DNA of 64,000 nucleotides, from the NCBI RefSeq assembly GCF_964204645.1, contig NC_134028.1, forward strand, positions 23,782,153-23,846,152, read 5' to 3'. Positions 57,163-64,000 of this stretch are shown here, piece after piece. Source of the DNA: Tubulanus polymorphus (Eukaryota > Nemertea > Palaeonemertea > Tubulaniformes > Tubulanidae). Every line of letters begins with the position of its first letter. Position 1 is the first letter of the stretch. Position numbers and translations under genes: made by a program. The notes under the pieces were generated by a model that had not been told where the DNA came from, did not search any database, and saw only the letters and a program-made list of their open reading frames with translations.

Positions 57163-57481
57163 TTTCAACTGAAAAATTTACAATGTCAGCAATGTGGACT
57201 TCAGTCGTACAGATAAGCTTGCTCTCAATGTTTGAATAAGAAAACAAATACCTTTACAAAATCAATTAACCAGGGTAAAAATGTCAGTCTGCGTCCACTC
57301 ATGAACCTCAGAACCTGCATAAATTGAGGAAATAATAAGTGTAAAGATTAAGTACCAGGAATTTTCTTCAGGTCACCATATCATTTATCAGTCAAAGGCC
57401 AGGGGATCCACTTGTGAAATGAAGGCAACAACAACAAGAACACTCCTTCCAAACAAACGCAACATAAGATCCACATACACT

Positions 57482-59608
57482 TCAATAAATCAGTTCTCTT
57501 TTTATTCTGAGCATCAATTCTTGTACAAATTTATCATATAAATCTCTATTATATTGACTAGTGCTGGGTTTCAGTTTATCAACATTATAACATTCATTAA
57601 ATCCTTTATCCGATAATTCCATTCCGACGAGAAACGGTTTTAAGGGACTCTGATCACCGATTTTTTCTCCAGTTGACAAAACCACAAGTTCATGTTCGAA
57701 ATAGTTCACACGACCTTTTTCGATATCCAATTTCACGTTGAATACCGCATTCATCGAGTTATTTAGAACAGTAGGAAAACTCCAATCAACCGTAAATTTA
57801 GGAGTCTTCGCAAATATCCACTTCCAACTGCTAAGATTGTCTTCGATGTTTTTCAGGCCCACAAATTTTCCTTCATCAGGATTTATGCGGTGAATATCTT
57901 TCTCCTGAAAAATCATTAGAAAAGAAGATTCTTTTAAACTGCAAGTGTGCAGAAGCTAGTTGCATATATGTGACTTCGATTTATGACAAGTCTAAAACCA
58001 TCGAAGTTCTATAGTCAATCTAACAACGTTAGACTTAGGATTTTTGGCAACTTTTGGACTTAAGTCACGACTGTCTTAGGGTGGCCACTCTCTGGCCATT
58101 TAAATATCCCTTGAGTTTCCTTTAATTTTTTCTATGTGATTCAACAGAATTCCATGAAATTTCTAGGTTTAAAATGTTACAATTCATTCATCACGTATTG
58201 ACAAAGTAATGTGGTCATTCAATAGCATCATCCGAATTCCCTGAGTTTCCAAGGTTTTTTGAAAATTTGTCAAATTCCCAGGTCAGTGGCGCTACCCTGT
58301 CACTGAGCCCTGGGTTCTATACCATGCAACTGGGCTCAGAATAGCCTATTTATTTTGTTTTCCATATCTGAACTGTGAAACTTACAGATAAGGAATTGTG
58401 TGCTATGTATCGTTGGCTTATAGTTGATGTCAGGTCTTTGAATGTAATTCTTGGTTCAACATCGGATAAAAGTTTGACTTTTGACGAAATACTGGCAGTC
58501 GCGTTACTCAAAATATCAGTCTGAAATATAAAAATAAGATTGTTCTATTACTTGTATTCCCATTTCATCTCTAGTGTCTTGTTATACATTTGGAGGAACT
58601 ACATACTTTTTTCAGGGTTAAGACATTAGTCAAATTATGAATATTTGCATTGAACAGCAGTGTGCAATGATGATATGCGATCTTCGGGCCAAGTTTACTG
58701 GCACTACCTGATATCTGGAGACAGACCGGGTTAAGAAAACAATTTCAATAATTTCAGATAACCATGTCAATACATCTCAGGGGTATATTCAGGGTCAAGG
58801 AAAGGGAGGCGTCCATTTAAGAAATATAGGGCCTTTTTCTAACCTTCGCTGTCCATGAACACAATGATTTTTTAGATCTTGTTCAAATGGTAAAACAGCA
58901 AATTATTGCCACAACAGTTTTTAATATTTTTCAGTTTTTCAACCTAAATTTTGATCTTTCTTCAGATAATATTCAGTCCAGAATATTTGAGGATAGATTT
59001 TCTAAGGAATCTCTAAGGAATTTTTAAGGGGGGATTGCTGGATCTGCTGCTGTCAGTTGCTGCTATTCTAGCAAAAATGCATTATCAAAGGATACTTTAC
59101 TATCACCATCTAACAGTATATCATCACGACCTGAAATGGAAACATTCAAGTTCCATTTCTCCTTCAAAGCGTCTACGATCAGCTTCAAATTCGCTTTCTT
59201 ATCATAACTTTGACGCGGCGTCAAAAACGTACAATTCAGATTTCCGAGATCGTGATAGACCGCCCCACCCCCGCTCTGACGACGAGCGATACTGATATTA
59301 TTCCATCTCGCAAAATTCAAATCGCATTCGACCCACGGATTTTGATGTCGGCCGATCACGACGCAGGGTTTGTTTCGCCATAATAACAGTACGTTATCTT
59401 CACTCAGTGAATTCTCGTAAAGCCAATGTTCAATCGCTAAATTTGCGAAAACGTTTGTCGACTCAAAAATGAATACCTTGTGCCTCTTTGGCTTAGCGTT
59501 CGCAGCAGTTTGCGATTCAGCAGTAATTGTCGAAGTCAATCGTTTAAAAAACCAGCAAAATTTACTAACTTTCGTTATAAATTTTCTATTAGTGTTCATA
59601 AAATTCAT
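57482..59608 (-). CDS. LIPT1: LIPT1, mitochondrial lipoyl amidotransferase
   Basis: Four minus-strand exons (59096-59608, 58607-58714, 58386-58520, 57482-57904), all phase 0, give 1179 nt, 392 aa (human 373). The N-terminus is basic and hydroxylated, like a mitochondrial presequence. Catalytic-core motifs of the LplA/LIPT family are present: GRHQNPWVECD, RRQSGGGAVYHDLGNLNC, ISGSASKLG with the conserved lysine, and AYHHCTLL. The C-terminal domain has TPKFTVDWSF. The enzyme moves lipoate from the H protein to the E2 subunits of 2-oxoacid dehydrogenases. Part of exon 4 has been copied into an HGS intron. Confidence 0.94.
58077..58300. repeat. MITE, AGGGTGGCCAC family, in LIPT1 intron 3
   Basis: Begins TAGGGTGGCCACTCTCTGGC and ends GTCAGTGGCGCTACCCTG. 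Internal sequence is diverged from the other copies. Confidence 0.6.
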
Positions 59609-61460
59609 TACGATTGTACAACTTCAAAAAGGAACAAAGCGATTATAAAATTAATGTTTGAGATTTGGCCTGAAAAGAAAACCCGTCATGCATTAATCAA
59701 TCCAAAATAATAATTATTAACAAAACATAAATTTGAATTGAAATTCAGTTGTTTGAACGGGAAAGCTTGTGGTCTACTAAATTTAGGCATTTCATTCGAC
59801 ACTAATTAGTAGTCCTATACTAGGGCTAGATCGTGACTGCACTTAAGTCAAGTTCAGTGTCCCTAGAGTAGACCATCTACAGGATTTTTTGATGGCTCTT
59901 GCCTAAATCACTGTTACTCAAAAGCTTAACAAATATGCGAAATACCTTTTAGTTGTCAGGTAGTGGTACCTTCCTTGACTGTCAAACCGAAACCGTCAAA
60001 CCATGGCAGAAATACATTTAGACAAAGTTGTTGCGCTCAGATGTAACGATATAGTAAGATTAAGTTGTTGAGCTCAGATGTAAATATTCGAATATTCGAT
60101 TAGACGAGTTGCATGTCCCCGGTAACCAGTCTAATATTCGATCGCCTGGTGGAGTACAATCGAATCCCGATATTTAGTGATCTCTCTTAATTCTCACTCT
60201 GCACGTGGTATCTATAGACCAAGGCTTCCAGGAATCCCTTTTCTTATTGCTTCCAGTGGATCGGGGCTGTACAGGGCATGTTCTGTTCACCAATAACGCC
60301 GGCGCAGTGTCGGGTTTGTAAGAAATTTAAAGAAAATAAATTCAAATGAAACCCCTCGATCATAAGGACCAGAGATTTCCCTTTTTATCTTACATATTTC
60401 TGTTGGAAGGATACCAGATCCACCACCAATTTTTCACGCATGCAGCCCTCACACTGTAACATCTGCCCCGTGCCCTTCCAATCAGGCACTCCTTCAAAGA
60501 ATCGCTTCCGCCCTTGACCAGGCGCATTGGTAACACCTTTCTGTTAGTTCTTGTCTATTTGCTTCAAAACTTATTTGATTGAAGGCAAAAATTGCAAGCA
60601 ACGGAAGCAGAGTTTCCAACGGGCCGGCAATTTGATGAAACGAATGAATTTTTATCCGTTTCCACTGCTGCAGGCCCTAATATATCAGAAGCCGCGAAAT
60701 TGCTCCTCTGCATCACTTTAGGTGTGGTGCGTCTCGTGGTTTCCATTTTCATCACACAAAAGCCGTGCAAATAGAAATCCCGATATATCTATTGCAAAAC
60801 ATTAAGATTTCTCAAAATATTTGTTTGGTAGATAGTTGGATGGATTTGTTTTAATTGATCACACTCGCCGCAAAGGTGTCCGCGTGCGCTGACGTCATAG
60901 TGCGGGTAACCAATCAGAACAAGCGCCGGTACAAACTAAAAATCTACTAAAGGCAAACTTGGAGGAGGTTATCTGATAGGTTTCTATGGAAATTATACTT
61001 GGTAGGCAAGAGACAGAGGCTGTGAGTAAAGTACTTTTCGCATTTTGTATAGAATATTCAAGAATTCTATGGATTGCAATTCAGGCTAGAGTAAAAAAAA
61101 AAACTAACGAATGAATAGTTTCCAATAGTTTTCAATAATTTTCCCCAATGGAATAAACATTTGTGTCTAAATTGAGTAAGCAGGCACTCAAAAATGAATT
61201 ACTTATTAATTTTTAAGTGCCCGTGTACTCAATTTGAATACATTCAATTTACTTGAGAAGGAAATTCTCGTTTGACTTCAATTAATTTCCTATTCAGATG
61301 ATAATTTATCTTATTCCAGCTGCTTAACGAAACTTTAGGAAGCGATTCTGCTTCTCACTGTAAATTAGAGCAGTAACGACTCCCTCCTCAACAGGTTTAT
61401 ATCGATTCTCTCGTTCTTGTCTCAGGAAGCGACACCAACGATTCTAGGTGTAATCCAGTT
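59609..61460. other. Unassigned region upstream of LIPT1
   Basis: It contains the LIPT1 promoter. A 60-codon frame at 60592-60774 has no recognised family. No other gene is seen. Confidence 0.5.
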
Positions 61461-61836
61461 ATGTCACTCGTACGAGCGATATCACACTTGATTTTGCTCG
61501 CTCTTCTATTTTCAACCGCATCGGCCTCAAAAACTCGCGAGTTGACGAAATCATCACGAAATATCGACGATGCTTCACGAGCTCAACATATTCGAACGCT
61601 GAGAGCTACCGACCGCGAAACCAGTCGATGGTCGAATTCGGAACATCTCGGATTTCTAAGGGTGGCCAGAAAAATTTCCGGAAAAACGCTCGAAATTCAA
61701 AATCGCAATTCGCTCAAACAGGATAAGGACCTATTAGTCGATACAGTCGGAGCATTGAGAAAATTGCTCGAATACTTTCGCAGTCAATCTAAGAATGTCA
61801 ACTTGGACGCGATAATAGGCGTCCGAATATTACAAG
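61461..61836 (+). CDS. Probable secreted protein, first exon; function unknown
   Basis: The ATG opens a strong signal peptide (MSLVRAISHLILLALLFSTA-SA) followed by a basic, Ser/Arg-rich region and an amphipathic C-terminal part (GALRKLLEYFRSQSKNVNLD). A good donor (CAAG-GTAAGC) ends the exon at phase 1 after 125 codons. Two acceptors downstream would each add only a few residues: 62155 (adds DRYDF, stop) and 62120 (adds 11 residues, stop), so the C-terminus is unresolved. Size and layout fit a neuropeptide or cytokine-like precursor, but I see no clear amidation or dibasic processing series. Family not recognised. Confidence 0.5.
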
Positions 61837-64000
61837 GTAAGCTTCGTTCCAAAACAACCATCAATTCTGGAAATACTTTCATATTCATAGTTATAAAGGT
61901 CGACCAGAGAGATTCAATAACTCCCTTCTCTTTTCGGGAATTGGCGAGAAATATCGGGAAATTTACTTCTTTCGTAGATTTCTGAGCAAATATTGACAAT
62001 AACCCACGCGCGTACATTTTTCGTTAAAATATCCGTATAGATAAAAAGATAAAATGGGACGAAATGGAAAGCAGTGAATTAATCAAGATAAACCAAACTA
62101 AAGACGTAGGGATTTTCAGCATTAGTTCTGACTGTATTAATTCACATTTTGTAGATCGATATGACTTTTAAAAATTGCATTCCATTGTGAACGTATCTTT
62201 TCTTCCTTGTTGTTTCGAATTTATTTCGAACTAAATCTATATGCAAATCATCGGATATAATGTATTTTAGAATAACGTTGTCTACTGGACACTTAAGCCT
62301 CTGCGGATCTACCATTCATAATGATAAACGATAGTGTTGGCTCTTGTAACAGGTTAGAACCGAGATCCATTTCGCAGCTGAGAGTATTTCGTTACACATA
62401 TCAAATATTAGTTACGCAAACCATGTGTCGGACAGAGGCGAAAAAGCTAAGTCGACCGCACAGCTGTATATCCTGTAAGCGAGCAGCAACTGTCACCCAT
62501 AACGATCCCCATACCTCCTGAACAAGAACCATATCAAATGAAAATACGTGAAATAAAAACCAGCTCGAACGATGTCCCTATGTTGTGTCGGTTCATAGAG
62601 AATGTTTCAGTGAGGACCTCCAACGCTACTGTGCCAACGAGGATTCCAACTTTGGCAAGCGAGGATCCGCCAGGTGCGCTAGTATTGATCGGTCTTCTGC
62701 ATTTTGGTTCGAATGAACCTTTCTCTTGAATAAGTCAATCATTTATGGAAGACCAACCACTGATAGAATTGATCAGAGGAAAGAAAATGAATTGAATGTG
62801 TATTTTGGCGGGTCATGGATTCGGGAGCCTAAAAATTCAGTTTGAAACTTTCAGTTTGACTTTGACTGAGTGCTTCGTCGGCTCATCTTGCGGGATAGCT
62901 GCAGGTGGTGTAGCTATTTAACTCACGAAATATCAGTTTATTAGCTGAATTCAGTATGTTTCTAATATAAAAAAACGGGCGATTCCAGTAAAATTGAAAG
63001 TGCATGATGCGGGGATGAGATTTTTGAATAATCTGATGCATTTCGGATTGAAAGAAATCACTTTTTTTTCCATTCATTAACAGTTAACGGTGTCATCTTC
63101 TTGTCGATATCTGAAATAAAACATATAAATGAATCAGAACGAATCAGGTGTCACCATGGAAATTAACCGATTCTTTGATGACTTAATACAACAAAATAGT
63201 AGTAAAACCCAGATCAGTCACTTCATTGAAATACGTGCGATCATTAATTTCCTCCTGTTTTATCCCTAAAAAACGAAAACTTCAATTATTGTGGATGAGT
63301 CGTCTGTCCTAGGCACATCCGGTTTGCGGTCGTATTGTCGATTTTACTCTTGTAGCAGTTTCAGGACGTTTTGGTGACACTACGTGACGTGTGAAGTTCA
63401 ATGGAAACTTCGGTTCCAAATTTGATCTGGACTGTGTTTCGACAAGACGCCTTTAAATTGAAAATAAACCAACAGATTCAAGCGCTGCTTCAAGCTTCAC
63501 GAAAGGGTATTAAGCTTAGCTTAAACGGATTATTGAATCGATAAACTAAATCAACTCACGTTCTTCAATGCTTAATTGAACAAAACTGACTTCATTTTTT
63601 ACTTTTTTGCTTTATATCAAGATGTTACTTCCTCATGTTCCTCCCACCCTCAAACACTAGCTACATGTATTTCCCACAATTTCTATCCCCAACAAGTTAT
63701 ACAAGAACCTACTACTATAAATCTTACACGGTTAAGATATTGTAATTTGAAGAAACCAAAAAATTCTAGTTCAACTATTTCGCGAAACGGAAGCTTTTTA
63801 ACAACACAACGTGCAGTCCTTCGTCATCTATTCCGAAAACGTTTTTTCATCATGTAAATGATATAAGCAGGTAATCAGGTAAAACTCGTTTTCGATTTGT
63901 TGTCTGTGAGCTTTCGACGCGTCGCTGAACGATGGAAAATTGTCGGAGCACTCACGGAAAAAAGCTGATATGAAATATGCAATAGGCGGCAATGGTAATC
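61837..64000. other. Unassigned region at the right edge
   Basis: It includes the likely last exon and 3' UTR of the secreted-protein gene. Open frames at 62321-62521, 62538-62729 and 63576-63857 have no recognised homology. A minus-strand acceptor near 63110 leads into a short frame (KKMTPLTVNEWKKK, stop) that could be a terminal exon of a gene reaching beyond the window. Nothing firm can be called. Confidence 0.35.

Noticed and set aside
60592-60774. Possible transposase or other gene fragment
   Set aside because: No motif recognised on either strand; left as unassigned.
62321-62729. Open frames on both strands as an exon cluster
   Set aside because: Neither strand gave a recognisable domain or consistent splice phases.
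1-64000. tRNA, rRNA or snoRNA genes
   Set aside because: No tRNA A/B boxes in cloverleaf context or rRNA-like stretches were noticed by eye; a covariance-model scan would be decisive.

Overview
The window is AT-rich, intron-dense animal nuclear DNA. Typical GT..AG introns, conserved metazoan housekeeping genes, a LINE, an LTR element and many short inverted-repeat elements all point to an invertebrate bilaterian. A lophotrochozoan (mollusc-, annelid- or brachiopod-like) is my best guess from the F-type lectin cluster and compact introns, but this is inference. Exon structures below were assembled by eye from splice sites, reading phase and remembered family sequences.

Bases 1-18,241 are an accessory region: four tandem copies (A-D) of a secreted lectin gene, each with five exons, encoding an F-type lectin domain and a short PAN/apple-like cysteine module. 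A, C and D have intact frames; B is a pseudogene. Mobile DNA has invaded the A/B pair. Intron 1 of A holds a 4.5-kb TA-flanked inverted-repeat transposon, and copy B preserves the matching empty site. That transposon carries a 5'-truncated LINE and a small three-exon gene structure. Intron 1 of B holds a very young non-autonomous LTR element with a CCHC zinc-knuckle ORF, and intron 2 of B holds a MITE. A stray terminal-exon relic between C and D shows that the array has lost a copy.

Bases 18,766-59,608 are a conserved gene block: AIMP2(-), USP22(+), AP5Z1(-), NUDT1(+), NAF1(-), TIMM23(+), TK1(-), HGS(+), METTL26(-), LIPT1(-). Eight of them form four head-to-head pairs separated by about 200-550 bp between start codons, which suggests shared bidirectional promoters. 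Their roles are diverse: tRNA-synthetase scaffold, SAGA deubiquitinase, AP-5 trafficking adaptor, nucleotide-pool sanitation, H/ACA snoRNP assembly, mitochondrial import, dTMP salvage, ESCRT-0 sorting, a methyltransferase-like protein and protein lipoylation. Inside a NAF1 intron is a 1.2-kb near-perfect palindrome with two divergent, intronless, nearly identical 94-codon genes. Each gene has a TATA box and a double 6-bp-stem/4-nt-loop hairpin after the stop codon, resembling replication-dependent histone genes in layout. This is the most novel-looking item.

Bases 59,609-64,000 are mostly unassigned, with one likely first exon of a secreted protein at 61,461.
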